Source of the DNA: Paratinospora sagittata
Lineage: Eukaryota; Streptophyta; Magnoliopsida; Ranunculales; Menispermaceae
Direction: 5' to 3'
Length of the DNA stretch: 64,000 nucleotides
Assembly: GCA_035771175.1 (NCBI GenBank)
Contig: CM069603.1
Span: 26,140,286-26,204,285 of the forward strand
In this document: positions 44,475 through 57,200 of the stretch, one piece after another
Numbering within the stretch: the first letter of the stretch is position 1
Layout: every line of letters begins with the position of its first letter
Position numbers and translations under genes: made by a program
Notes under the pieces: generated by a model
The model's input: only the letters and a program-made list of their open reading frames with translations
Databases searched by the model: none
What the model was told of the DNA's origin: nothing

Positions 44475-44841
44475 TATGATTTTATAAAAACTCACTATTG
44501 GTCTGATTAAAACAATGATCATGATAATTTAAATGAATATGCTTAATCATGAAATGTCATCACTGTATAAAATCCAACACATCATGTTCATAGAGAACTG
44601 ATGCCAATTTAATAATGTCATGATACCAATATAATATTAAGAAGCATAGCTAGTCATGATCATGAAGAAACAAGATATCATATATATGTGTATCATCATC
44701 AGAGTACAAAATGGATGTACATGTATGTCAAAATGAAACACAATATGTATATGTATGATCTAGAAAAAAATACACAAAGTGTACAAAACTCTCCCCGTCT
44801 TTAAACATTCTCCCCCTTTTGAATCATAATAAAGAGGCGAA

Positions 44842-46452
44842 TCAAGGCGTGTGGACAACTAGAGTAAAGGAAAGCGGAGCAGCTGACTTTGGATCAGATG
44901 GCCGTGTGTTGGCGCAGTCCGGATAAAAAACAAGAACAGTCATCTTCGAAGAGATTGGTGACTGGACTACTGGTGTAGACTTCCCTGAATGAACCAAAGG
45001 GATCGTACCTCCAGATGGAATGATGTCGTCCTTGTCAAGAGGTGGAGAAGGAGCTCGAGGAATGCTAGATGGTACAAAAAGAACTATAGCCAAAAAGATC
45101 AAGGATGGAGTGGCAGTGGGAGTTTCATATCAAGGAGTTGGTGATGAACTAGGCTGGTCGTCTCGTGCGAAAAATTCCACTGGAGTAAATGTGTACTCAC
45201 GTGAACAACTGTCAATAAATGTGTGGACTAACTCCCTGGTCTTTTGGTGATACTGCTCTAGAGCGCTCATCCTCCTTTCCATAGACTCTTTCAATTCCCG
45301 AAAGAATTGAAGGACAATGTCAAGTGAAGTTGGAACTGCTGCTCGTGCTACTGCTGGTGCTGGCTTAGGGTGAGGGTTAACTCTGTCTTGAGCTGGAGCT
45401 GGTACTGGTGTTGGATGGTGCTGGCGTCGCTGAGGTGGCGCACCACCAACTCTGTGTACATCCTCCTCAGGCTGATCCGAAGGCAGTGGCCTGACATAGC
45501 ACGATCCCTCATAGTGAGTGAGATAGGAGCTGTAAACCCATCCCTGAGTACGTCGCACCCATTTATATCTTAGGGAGCGAACAGTCGTCTCTACATTGAA
45601 ATTTCTTTGAGTCGGAATGACTACAAAGGTGAACACTGAAAGATCAATCTCGGTGTTGAGAACGAGTTGGGTGACGATGGCTCTGTAAGGAATGGCTATG
45701 GACGTGTGTCGAGTCTTGAGCATATGGTGGAAGATGATGTGAGAGACACAAATCTTGGTGCAATTCTAAATGTGCCAAAGAATGAAAGTATCGTTTGGCT
45801 TGACAAGCGAATGAGTGTTGTAGCTTGGAAGAATAACTCTCGTGATGATGTTATAATGTAGCTTATACTCAAGGTTAAAGATGTTATTCGAAACATCTCT
45901 GGTGTCGGGCTGCTGTGCTTGCTTTGAATTGCTTTTTATAGCTGGTCGGCTGTAACCCTCAAATGAAAACTGATCATCTTGGAAGCCAAGAGTAGGATGA
46001 TCTGAAGAGAGCTGGAAAATCTCCTTGAGAATTGACAGAGAAACATCTATATCAGTACCAAAGATGGTGGTCTGATATAAGAGAGGGTCCTCTGGGTCAT
46101 GAGTAAGTCTAGAATAAAACACTCAGACGAGCTCAAGATAGATCCTATCACTAAAAGATAAGAAAGTATCCCACCCAAGCTCCCGGAACAAGGGAAGCAG
46201 AGGCATAGCAATGTGCTGGAGATCATCGAAGTCCACTCGAACACTCGGGGAAATGCGTCGAGTACAGAAGGCTTTGGCAACTGGCTCTAAGGCTGGAGGC
46301 TTAGAGGAAGGGAATGCAACTGGCGCCGCCAAGGCGAGATCCGTAGACGGTGACTCAGGAGGTGAAGGAGCGGGGTTTGACGATTCCTCAATCTTGAGCC
46401 TCCTTTTGCAAGGTTTGGAAACTTGTTTTGTCTTAGGCATTTTATCGAGCAC
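44842..46452 (-). pseudogene. E2 accessory ORF, env-like position, three in-frame stops
   Basis: A single - strand frame of about 537 codons is interrupted by stops at 46123-46125, 45766-45768 and 45130-45132 but never shifts. The likely start is MPKTKQVSKPCKRRLK (46440), basic and possibly nuclear-directing, then a Pro/Ser-rich stretch. Next is a folded-looking region with SVRVDFDDL, FRELGWDTFLSFSDRIYLEL, FYSRLTHD and PNDTFILWHI. From memory this resembles proteins annotated as putative plant transposon protein domain (PF20167-like). The second half is Pro-rich (PAPAQDRVNPHPKPAPA) with a short helix FRELKESMERRMSALEQ and a 3' part rich in Ser/Pro. No transmembrane segment of a classical Env is evident. 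Function is unknown. Confidence 0.6.
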
Positions 46453-48090
46453 TTGGAGTTTAAGAATTTTCAGCTAACAGTTTTGTGACGAAATGAACTT
46501 GAAATAGGATGTGGCACTAAGCAAATGAAAGGTGGGAGATGAGACTAGGTACAAAGACGAAGAAATGGACTACAAGATTGCATAAAATGGATGAGAAATG
46601 AGTATTTTACGAAGGTTTGAAGTTTGAAGAAAAAAATTGAATTTTGATTGAAAATGGATTAGATTTAACATGGTTTTGGATTGGATTTGGTGCAAATAGG
46701 CTAGGAATTGATGGGAAAACACTTTGGAATCATTTCAGAGCAAGGAAACTGATTGAAAATCGATTGGAATGAAAATGAGGGAAGAGAAACAAGATAGAAA
46801 CGTGTTTAGGGAGGTTTTGAAATGAAAAAGTGGCTCTCGAGATTGACTAATAAAGTCTACCCAGAAGCAAGGAAACGCGTTTCCTTAACAAGAAACACGT
46901 TTCCTGGTGTTTTTTCAGGAAAAAAGCAATTTTCTAATTTTTTAACATTTCACTTTAAATTTCAATTTTAATCCTTTACACATTGATGAGCAACTAATGT
47001 CAACTTAATCCAAGACATCAATGGTCATGAATTCACCTCATGCCAAATTCATTTCAAACAAGTGCACAATGTTTTTCTTTGAATAATAATCATTTAGTAA
47101 CTTCAATTGCACATTAATTTGAGATAATTAATACCAATTGAGTATGATCTCAAGTATGTCAATGTTGATAATAAAAATCCCAAATTCATACACTTTTGAG
47201 GATACCAAGTCTTAAAATAATTGTTCCACAATTTATTTTAATGCTTATCCTCTTTTCTTAATACTGGATTCATCAAACCTGTCAAAAATATAATTTTCTA
47301 TAGTTCAAAGGCTTTGATAGAATCTTAATGCTCTCAATTTCAGGAAGATTATCCTTAGATTTTTCTGATACAGCTTAGGATCAATCTTGTCTAATATAGT
47401 CTTTGTCATATGAAATGTATCAATCTTACTCAAAGACTATTAATTTGATGGAGACTTATCTTTCTAAAATATATAAGAGATTATGTTCATATTCTCCTAA
47501 TCATTATCACATGTATGACATCACAAGAAATGATTCAATTTCAACTAAAGCATACATAGCCACATCAAAGTTGAATATACAATTGTTCATGCTTGCATCA
47601 AAGTAAATTTATACAATTGATTGAGAATATCATCAATATCACTCAGAATAGTAGCATTTTAAGCACACATGAAATCAATATCAGCCAAAATTTCATGCTT
47701 CTCATGAAGACAAGATTATTTCATTATCATGAATATCAATATAAGCATAGGATGAGGTGTCACCATTATAATTACATGAGAAATCAAATAAATTTATATG
47801 AATAAGCATGTTGATTTACACAAAATCATTTTAACATTCGTAAGAAAAAATGTTCACATATGATCATACACGGTAAAAAAAACATAAGAATTTTCATATT
47901 CATGCATGATTCAATCATCTTGATGATACAAAAAACTTATACAAACAAGATATGCATTTTTATCATGGAGATAGGCACTTTATTAACATAGAAATTTTGA
48001 TCATGCAAAGTAATGCATCCTAATATCATGCTTGATCAACTTGCTTCAAACTAAGAACATGTTTCTTGTCACATAATTAATTTATGCTCA
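46453..48090. other. E2 AT-rich spacer in place of pol
   Basis: No RT, RNase H or integrase core is found on either strand. On the - strand a GAG-pre-integrase scrap, CDKKHVLSLKQ, may be present near 48040. A GAAACGCGTTTCCTT palindrome and GAAACACGTTTCC at 46870-46905 repeat the LTR motif inside the element. The 47350-48050 part is rich in ATCATGAT/AATATCAAT-like words. Small frames here are not supported as genes. Confidence 0.6.
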
Positions 48091-48330
48091 AGAAAACATG
48101 TTTCAGGCAGTTCCCAAATAAAGTGATAAATAGATAGGAGGATAGATAATTTTACCCACGCGATTACCGAAGATGATCTTCTTTACGAAGGTTGACTCCG
48201 AGGGAGACAACTTCTTCAACCTTTGTGGTCCAAGCTCGAAAAGATATGATTTGACAAGAGAGCTTTGAGCCACGCCATTAAGAAGGCATTTCACTAAACA
48301 AGAATCAATCTACACTACATAGAACACCTT
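48091..48330 (-). pseudogene. E2 protease-region relic
   Basis: A - strand frame following the second gag finger reads KKIIFGNRVGKII near 48130-48175, which may correspond to the VTFGDNxKGKIIG stretch after the copia protease active site. The D-S-G triad is not recognisable. The assignment is tentative and rests mostly on position. Confidence 0.3.
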
Positions 48331-49680
48331 CTATTTTGGAACCCAAGTGGCCTTGGGTCCTACAAGGTTAGCCTCATTTAAAACATCCTTGTCAACCCAT
48401 GCTAGTTTACTTTTCTTTTTGGATTTAAGTGAATATCTAGCAATGGTATGACCTTGCCTATTGCAATAGTTACAGGTAGGTCTTTTGGTCAAGAGATGAT
48501 TATAACTCTTTTGTTCTGCACCTTGAGTACAACCTAGACCGACTTTGTCAAAAGCACACCGTTGTGCTTCTAACATCATGTCAAATAGGTTTTGGCCATT
48601 TGTAAAATTTTTTTCACCACTTCGGTTAGGTCGTCTACACTTATTCTAAGTGTATCTCTCTCTTTCTCATATTCAATTTGAAGAGAGTCTAATGCATCAT
48701 GTTGAGATTCGATCTCTACAAGTGCGATCATGAGGCTCTTTTTGAGCTTAGTGTTTTTCTTAATTTATTTTTCTATTTCACATTTCACTAACTCGAAATC
48801 AGATTCATCAAAGAGGTCATCACAATCATCAAGAGCATTTAGAGAAGAACATTTTACCTCATAATTTGCCGTTAGTCAAATTACCGTATTTGCATCACCA
48901 TGCTCCATTTCACTTTCACTAGAACTAGAATCGTCCCATGTCTTCTTCAACACCTCTTGGCTTTCTTTTTTGAGTTGAAGTCTCTTTTGCTCTTGTATGG
49001 ACATTCGCTCTTCACATGACTGGGCGTGTTGCATTTGAAGCAAATCAACTCACTTGGTTTTGCTCCAAACTTCTCCCCTTTTGTGAAACTTCTTGCTTTG
49101 GTTTGATTCATCTTTCTTGTCCTCCTCTTCATCAGTTGATTCAGTCTCCCATTGGAACTCAGTTTCCTTATTTGGTGTGATCTCCTTTTTATTTTTCCTT
49201 TCGATCTTAGCCACCAAGCTTGGATCACATGGTTTGTTTATAGCAAGTTCGTCAAGATCTTTGACTTCATCAATTTCTATAGCTTCATTTTGATTTGATC
49301 GTTCATGAGTCACTTCGAGCATATCCCAAATGTCTTTAGCTGTGTCACATGCACTAACTCGATTGAATTCTTTTGTTGACAAACTACAAAATAGAATGTT
49401 GATAGCTTGATCATTTAATTGCTCTTATCTTCTTTCACTTGGAAGCCAATCTTGTCAATCCTTAGTCACTGTGACTTCATTTTCCACCTTAGTGGGAGGT
49501 TCATATCCATTCTTTATAATTTTCCAAAGTTCTACATCTTAAGCTCTCAAGAAGAACTTTATTCTTATTCTCGAATGGATATAGTGATCTCCTTCGAATA
49601 GTGGTGGTCACCATGTGGATGGACCTTCATTGAATAAACCTTTAGTACTATCATATACTGCTTTAACTCAAATAAATTGT
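48331..49680 (-). pseudogene. gag: E2 gag, broken
   Basis: On the - strand the order is PPLFEGDHYIH, KFFLRA, VELWKII, NDQAINILFCSL, STKEFNRVSACDTAKDIWDM, a shortened middle, acidic ESTDEEEDKKDES, FTKGEKFGAKPSELICF, a knuckle CFKCNTPSHVKSEC (GH changed to SH), a coiled-coil remnant, then AQRCAFDKVGLGCTQGA and a second finger CNYCNRQGHTIARY (last Cys changed to Tyr), ending WVPK. The order matches E1 and E5 Gag. Stops and frameshifts are frequent, for example between 48947 and 49050. Confidence 0.8.
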
Positions 49681-49704
49681 TAGATAACTCTGATGTGAAA
49701 ACCT

Positions 49705-49716
49705 GCTCTGATGCCA
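49705..49716 (-). other. Primer-binding site of E2
   Basis: On the - strand TGGCATCAGAGC lies two bases after the 5' LTR end (49719). It is the initiator tRNA-Met complement with one change (TGGTATCAGAGC). Confidence 0.85.
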
Positions 49717-49718
49717 CT

Positions 49719-52700
49719 TGTTGGCCCAGATTATAGTCCAAGAGGGGGGGAGGGGTGAATTGGACTTAGCAGATTTTCGTGAAACCTTGCCAAACACTTT
49801 GTTATCTCAAGGAACCCCAAGATGAGAATGTTTTTGATGATTCCAAACTACTTATGTTTGTGTATCTAATGATCTTGTTAAGTGTTTTAGATTTATCAAA
49901 AATCAAGATCAAAGAAAAGAGCTTACAAGTCCATTGAATGCCAATGATCAATTTTCAGTACTTAGAATGTAAATCTAGCGATCAAATTACTCTCGGCAAG
50001 ATCTACTTAATTGCATGTTTTGATCTATATGTTTGAATTTTTTTTCAAATGATTTAAATTCTTAATCCTTTAAAATATTTGATTTGATCGAATCTTTAAC
50101 TGATCTAACCAAGTTTTGAAAGACATAAATCACTTTTAAAATCAATCTTTAAGTGTTCGATCAGGATGCTAATGTCACAGTAGCGCCCTCCTGCACTTGC
50201 ATGTCAGGACACTAATGAAACATTAGGATGCTGATGAAGTTCAAGGTTGAATAAGTTCTTATCCATCAAGACGCTTACTTTATCAGTAACGCCCTCATTG
50301 AGTCAACTAATGAACTTATCAGGATGTTGATTCAACATCAGTTTGCTGATCGTCTTATGCATCAGGATGCTTACGTTACAATAGGGCCCTTATAATCTTG
50401 GTTGATTAAAACGTGTTTTAAAACAACAGGACGCTCATACCTTTATTAGGGCCCTTATGTTTTTTGTACTTTAAAGTAGGACGTTTACGTTGAAAGTTGC
50501 GTCCTTATGTTTCTAGGTGTTTTAAAACAAGGCAGGGCGCTTACCATCCAGTAGCGCCCTCACACTTTAGTCGTCTTTAATCGTTAAGTAAGTCAGGATG
50601 CTTACATTCTTGTAGCGCCCTCACTTCTTCGTTCAGTAGGACGCTTATGGCCCATGAGCACCCTCAAAGGAACAAAACGACAAAGTTGAGATTATGCGTC
50701 AGGATGCTAATTGACCAATCAGAACGCTAATCCTACACTGTCATAAAGCTGTATCTTTGCACTTTTTTAGTTTACTTTTGAAGAACTTTTTATGCATAAA
50801 AACCTTTTCAGATTTTTCAGAGATTTCCTTTGATGCACGAAATCCCGATTCCTGAAACCTTCCTTATTCGTGTAATCTAAAAAGAACCAGAATGTTCATG
50901 AAAATCGTTTTACCATCTTCGTGAAAGATTCTAGCTGTTGTGAGTAAACGTTCTTTTTGAAATTCAAATTTAAATGACCAACAAATTCATCTCTAGATTC
51001 ATCTCTAGTCTATAAATATCAGTACTTAGAAAATCCACCGACCTGAAAAAAATTCATCAAGCAAATACTTTTGAAAGTTAGTCGAATTTCTTAATTTGAT
51101 TTTCAGAGCTTAAACTGTTTTAGTTTTTCAAAGTGTCTTCTTTGAAACTCTGTTTCTTCAAAAGATTTTCATACTGAGCTTAATCTATATCTTTCTTTGA
51201 AAAATTTATTTGAAGTTTACTGAACTGTTTTCAGTCAAATTTCTAGGACTGTTTTAATCATATATCACTCTTGCTGAAAGAGAAATTTGAGAGATAATTT
51301 ATATGATACAGTTGTACTTCATTTCATATTTTGTATATTATATCGAGTTGTAATAGCAGTTATATAAACTGCTGAGTACCCAACTTTATTTTTCGAACAA
51401 GTGTTGTTCTCAAGCCTGTAAGTTGCGAAGGTTTAGGTCAGTCTCTCATCTGAAAGTTAAGATAGGTAATTCTCTAACCTATAAGTCAAGAGGTATAGGT
51501 ATTTCTCTAGCCTGTAAGTCGAGAGGTTTAGGTCAGTCTCAAGCCTGCAAGTTGAGCATTGTAACAATTGTTCTCACACTCGAAAGTTGAGAAAAGGTGT
51601 AACGGTTTGGTTCTCACCCGTAAGAGAATCCCTTAGTGAAGAGGTTTCAAATCCTAACTTAGGAGGTTAAGTAGTGGATATAGACAAGTAGCTGAACCAT
51701 CTAAATCAATTGTGTAAATTGATTTACTTTTTCGCACTTATTTAGTTGCCATTGCATTAACTTTAACTATCTAAGTGTCCAATTCACCCCCTCCCTCTTG
51801 GACATACCAGGGCCAACACACTTAATTGCAAAGATAAATAATTAAACCAAGTGCAAAGAAAGTAGATGAGACACAATAATTTAGAGTAGTTCGGTTTCTT
51901 CAAAGCCTACCTCCACTACATGACCTCCCTGGTCAAGATTTCCCAAACAACCACTAACTTTGAATCAACTTATGGGTGTGAATCAAACCGTTACAACTTG
52001 ATCCAACTTACAGGTGTGGACCTAACTTTGATCTAACTTGCGGGTGTGAATCCTAGCTAACTTTGATTCAACTTACGGGTGTGAATCAGACCGTTAGAAG
52101 CACCGACCTCCTGTTAGGAGTCTTCCCAATTGGCTAACCAACCAATTCCAAGACAAATGTGTTTACAAAGATGGAGACATTGTTCTATACCAAAAAACTT
52201 TCAAATGAAGTACAAGTAAGAATAAATACCTTCCAAATGATGTACAACCAAAGTATGTAATATGATACACAAACTGTGATGAAGGAATAAACTTTTGGAT
52301 TTTGATTGAGAAATGATGAAGATGAAGTGCACAATCAAAAACCCTTTTCTTGATCACTTGAAATCCCTTGAAAGATGTCTTCTTAAAAGTGAAGATTAAA
52401 TGCACAGAAGATTTCTTCAAAGTGATTTATAGACTTGAAAAACCAACTTGAAGAACTTGGAGAACATGAAAGCTTTTGTTCTCAAATACGGAAAATAAAA
52501 AAACAACTCAAAAACTCATTTGAAACTTGTTTTCCTTTTGAAATATGTAGAGAACTAATTTTAGCACAAGTTTCTTTCTTTCAAAGATTTTGCAAAAGGT
52601 TGCTCATAATGAGCTAAGGAACATATTTATAGAAAAATATTTCTGAAAAAGTAAGAACCTTGGTATTATACACAGTACCTCATTTCTGTTCAAATTTAAC

Positions 52701-53570
52701 TACAAAATAGTTCTTTATTTTCAACACAAAAAAGTGTTTTCTTTGAGAGAAACGCGTTTTTGTGTGAAATTTCAAAATTGCCCAAAAGTAGGAAACACAC
52801 TTCTTAAATAGGAACATGTTTATGCTCGACTGAGTGAAATTTTTCACTAAGTCCAAAAAAGGAAACACATTTCTTAAATAGGAAATGTTTTTTTGCTTGA
52901 CTGAGTGAAAATTTTCACTTAGTACATATAGGAAACACATTTCTGCAATACACAAAAACTTAAACATGTTTTCTTCTAATATGTGTGCAATCAAAACATG
53001 TTTTCTCGATCAAACAAGTTTAAATACACTTGGATACAATAAATTTGATCAAATTGAAGAATGAACAAGTGTTAAACTCATTATGGATGAAAAGCCAAAC
53101 TTTTGATTAAATTTGAAATCAGTTTAACTTTCAAAAATGGTTGATTTTTTTTAAAATCAAAAGTTAAATACATTCAACTCATCTTCAAATCAATACAATT
53201 GAAGTGATTTTATGATCAAAACACAAATCAAGATAATTTTGATCAAACAAGCGAAAAGTTGACTTTCGATCAAAATAATTGACTTCGCAAAAACAAGAAT
53301 GATTTTGAAATATGATGCATGCATAGACTTTGGCTGACACAAATAGAAAGTATTCTACAACCCTATAGAATCTAAGTAACTACATTACATAAACGTAATC
53401 TTGATCGTCCGATTGCTTTGATCCACTACGAGCTTTGACTTTGACTTTTTGGTTGACTTTATAGATATGATCATTTAAGTACTGAAACACCTTAGTCAAA
53501 GTGATTAGTATGCAAAGAATGTTGTTTGTGATCATCAAAACATACAAGGGTGAGGGTTAATTAGTCAATA
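49719..53570 (-). repeat. Right (5') LTR of E2, split by S1
   Basis: Pieces 49719-49799 and 51824-53570 (about 1828 bp) run from TGTTGGCCCAG to GTCAATA. Modules (- strand): GAAACGCG-like palindromes 52730-52960, TATA 52624-52631, inverted CACCCGTAAGTTG-type units 51955-52110, and hairpin AGTCCAA/TTGGACT at 49735-49776. It includes the intact pre-insertion site for E1 (53515-53530) and about 290 bp (53065-53345) missing from the left LTR. Confidence 0.85.
49800..51818 (+). mobile_element. Solo LTR S1 (E1-related family)
   Basis: It starts TGTTATCTC and ends AGGGCCAACA (2019 bp), flanked by perfect CACTT duplications at 49795-49799 and 51819-51823. The interrupted LTR reads through in homologues. 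Modules: AGGACGCT/AGCGCCCTC stem-loop array 50160-50720, TATAAATA at 51011-51018, CCTGTAAGTT-type units 51405-51620, and hairpin TGTCCAA/TTGGACA at 51776-51804. It has no PBS and no internal part. Confidence 0.92.
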
Positions 53571-54264
53571 GTAAAGGCGAAACGTAGACTCCCTCAACCT
53601 TTACGAATTGGGCAATGGAAATGAGACAACATCGCAATGGACTTTGTCACTGCCCAACCCCAAAATAACAAACGGGAGGACACCATTTTGGGTTATCATC
53701 GACAAACTCACCAAGTTTGCACGGTTCAGACCAATCAAGTCAACCGTAACCCCACCAAGTTAGTGGAATTATACGAGAAAGAGATCGTATGCCTCTATGG
53801 AATAACCCGCCACGATCGTCTGTGATCGAGATCCTCGAATCACATCCCGCTTCTGGCAAAGTTTTCAAAACAGAATGGGCACTATGATCACCATGTGCAC
53901 AACCTTTCACCCTCAAACAGACGACCAATTAGAACGATTGATCTAGATCCTTTGATTTTCACGAGAATGGGTGAAGCAATTACACTTGGTTGAGTTTGCC
54001 TATGATAACAGTTACCAATCTAACATTGGAATGACACCATATGAAGTTTTATATGGTAAGCCTTGCAGATCTCCTACATGTTGGTTGGTTATGGAAAATT
54101 GACCTCAGTTAGGATTGGAGTTGGTCTAAGAAACGAGTGAAAAGATTGAATTCGTGAAGAAGAGGCTTCGTGTGGGCACAAAATAGGCATAAAATCTATG
54201 CGGACAAGCGAAGACGCCCCTTGGAGTTTCAGGTTGGGGATTATGTCTTCCTCAATGTCCAAAC
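53571..54264 (+). pseudogene. pol: E3 integrase, middle fragment
   Basis: It follows directly from 21622 (CQQVK|AKRRLPQPL). The + strand order is NIAMDFVTA (first Asp), VELYEKEIVCLYG, DRDPRITSRFWQ-like (second Asp), TTFHPQTDDQLERLI (Glu), then NSYQ-like and MTPYEVLYGKPCRSPTCW, and YADKRRRPLEFQVGDYVFLNV. Stops and frameshifts are numerous. The sequence is a chromoviral gypsy integrase, clearly not of the E4 type. Solo LTR D interrupts it at 54264, with CAAAC/CAAAT flanking. Confidence 0.85.
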
Positions 54265-57200
54265 TGTTGGTCCACCCAAGAGGGGGGTGAATTGGGTGCA
54301 ATGGTTAATTTTAAAAAGGTCTTCCAATACCTTAAGTGATTTACATAAGTTAATTGCAACATGATGCAAATTAGAACACAGACTAAAATGTAATCGTTTG
54401 ACACACAGATTTATAGTGGTTCGGCCAAGCCTACGTCCACTACCTCCTAATCTTCTGATTAGAATTTACTCAATCCACTAACTGATTCTCTTACGGGTGA
54501 GAGCCAAACCATTACAACTGCCATTTTACAGGTTAAAGGCAAACCTATCCTTTCATGGGCTAAAGATGAATCATTTTCCTTTTTTCTGGATTAGGAAAAA
54601 CCCATGTTCTTTTTACTGGCTAAGGAAGAACCAAATTTCCTTTTTCCGGGATGAGGAGAAACCCATGTTCCTTTTACTGGCTAAGGAAGAACCAAATTTC
54701 CTTTTTTCGGGATGAGGAGATACCCATGTTCCTTTTATTGGCTAAGGAAGAACTATGATCCTTTTGTGGGATAAGGAACAACCGTTTCTCTTTTATAGGT
54801 TAAAAGATAACCTATCCTCTTACAGATTGAGGACACACCTATCCTTTTACGGGATGAGGACGAACTGGTTTCTCTTTTAAAGGCTGAGAGATAATCTATC
54901 ATTTTTAAGGTTAAGGACACACCTACCTTTTTACTGGATGGGGATGAACCGTTTTCTCTTTTAAAGGCTAAGAGATAACCTACTTGATTTCAATCCTGAA
55001 ATCATCAAGTGAACTACTTTCACTTGTCCTGGTTGTTTCAATCTAGAAACACACCAGCATTACAACACTAAGATGTTGGGTGGTTCTAACGGAGTAGAAC
55101 AATTTACAATAAGCACCGTACATAACATTACAAAGATATGAAATGTGAAGTAGATAATGCTAAGTTGAAATACACCTTCAGTGTTATCACAATGAACCCC
55201 ATGATATGAAGGTTTTGATGATTCCAAATATCTCCAGTTGGTCTATTTAATGATCTTGTCAAGTGTTTCAGATTTATCACGAATCAAGATCAAGGAACTG
55301 AGATCATAAGCCTATTGAACATAAAAATTAAGTTCCAAGTCTGTCAGTACTTAGATTGTAAGGTCTATCAATCAACTTACTTTCAGCAAGATTTTTATCA
55401 TTTGCATGTTTTAATCAATTGGTTGCATGTTTGATTTAATCTGGTTACTTTATATTTTATCGTGTTTTAATCGAAAAATCAAAATCGCTTTTATAAAGTC
55501 TTTCAGGACACTAATGTTTTAGCAGCGCTTTCCTGCACTTGATGAGTCAGGACGCTGATAAAATGTTAAGACGCTCAAGGTTGAATTGATCTGATTAATA
55601 AGGACGCTTACTTGTTAGTAGTGACATTTCTCTTATCAACCTTTGAGAGTGTCTGGACGCTGATTTAGCTTCAGCTAGTTGAAATATTTTCTTTTATCTT
55701 TAAGTGATTTATATCTTTAATGACGCTGATAAGTTATAAGTTGAATGAATTATCAGGACGCTACTTGTGTAGGAGCGCCCTCATCTTTAGAATCAACTTA
55801 AGTAACTTTCAGGACTCTTATCGTCTGTCAACGCTCTTAAAAGTGTTTTAACTGTTCAGGACACTTGCTCTTGAGTAGCGCCCTCATATGTTTTATGTTT
55901 TCAAACCAAGCAAGACGCTTACTGCGAGGTAGCGCCCTCATATGTTTTACGTTTTAAAACCAAGCAAGACGCTTACTGCGAGGTACCGTCGTCATGTTTT
56001 AAGTCGTTTAATTGTCAAAACAAGTCAGGACACTTACTATTTAGTAGCGCCCTCACTTCATTATTTGGTAGGACGTTAATGTTCTATGAGCGCCCTCAAA
56101 GGAACAAAACGATAGAAAATATATTTTTATTGTTTTGACATGTACATATTTTTCGCCACCTTTTCTGAACAACTTTTCGTACAAAATCAATTTTTTGTAT
56201 TTGTAAGAGATATTCTATGATTCACGAACCATGTCTCCTACAACTTTCCTTATTCGTGTATCTGGAGAAAAACAAAATATTCATGAATTGTGCAGTTGCC
56301 ACTATCGTGATATATTCTAGCTATTGTGAGTAAACGTTCATATTTGAAATTCAAATTTAAATGAACAACAACTTCATCTCTACAAGTCTATAAATACAGA
56401 CACTTAACAATTTGTTAAGTACCAAAAATTCTCTGAGCTAAAACACTTTTTGAAAGTTAGTTGGATTTTCATTTGGTCAAGAAAACGTTTAAGTCGATCT
56501 ATTTTCACAGTAGTTTTTCTTTGAGACGTTACATACTCAAACGGTTTTCATACTGAGCTAACATTCTATCTTTATCAGAAAATCTATTTGAAGCTTTGAA
56601 CTGTTTTCAATCAAATCGTTCAGCACTGTTTTAACTTATATCATTATTGCTGAAATAGTAATTTGAGAGATAGTTAATAGGATACAACTGTATACAATTT
56701 CATGTTTTGTATACTTTATCAAGGTTGTAACGGTAGTTATATAAACTACTAAGTTGATATTTTATATTTAACAAAGTCAGGTCTTCTCACACCCGTAAGT
56801 TGAGATAGGTTGGTCTCACGCCTGTAAGCTGAGCAGTGTAACAGTTGTTCTCACACTCGCAAGTTGAGAAAAGGTGTAACGGTTTGATTCTCACTCGTAA
56901 GAGAATCCCTTAGTGAAAAGTTAAAATCCTAATTGAGGAGGTTAGGTAGTGGATGTAGGCAAGTAGCCGAACCATTATAAATTGACTGTGCATATTTGTT
57001 TATTTTATGAACTGTACCTTTGCCATTGTTATCATTTTCTAAATCGTCTAAGTGTCCAATTCACCCCCCTCTTGGACATATCTGGGCCAACATTCAATCA
57101 TTTACCTTTTAATGTTCGGTATTACTCAAGTACAGTTTCGAAAAACATGAGTGATATGATATGAAAATCAGAGCTTCTTCGAAAATAATATAATACCAAT

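Larger units (their letters stand above)
21623..53570 (-). mobile_element. E2: pol-less SIRE-like copia element (- strand), host of nested insertions
   Basis: Boundaries are TGTTGGCC at 21623 and ...GTCAATA at 53570 (expected ...CAACA, one transition), flanked by GTAAA at 21618-21622 and 53571-53575. On the - strand the order is: right LTR (5'), PBS, gag, a short protease-like relic, an AT-rich spacer, an accessory ORF, polypurine tract, left LTR (3'). Removing A2, E1, S1 and their duplications leaves about 8.7 kb. RT, RNase H and integrase are missing, so it needs a helper. The insertion is in E3 integrase. Confidence 0.85.

Noticed and set aside
45020..46477. Overlapping + strand frames of 60-90 codons
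   Set aside because: They are antisense shadows of the E2 accessory ORF, whose continuous phase and amino-acid pattern are on the - strand.
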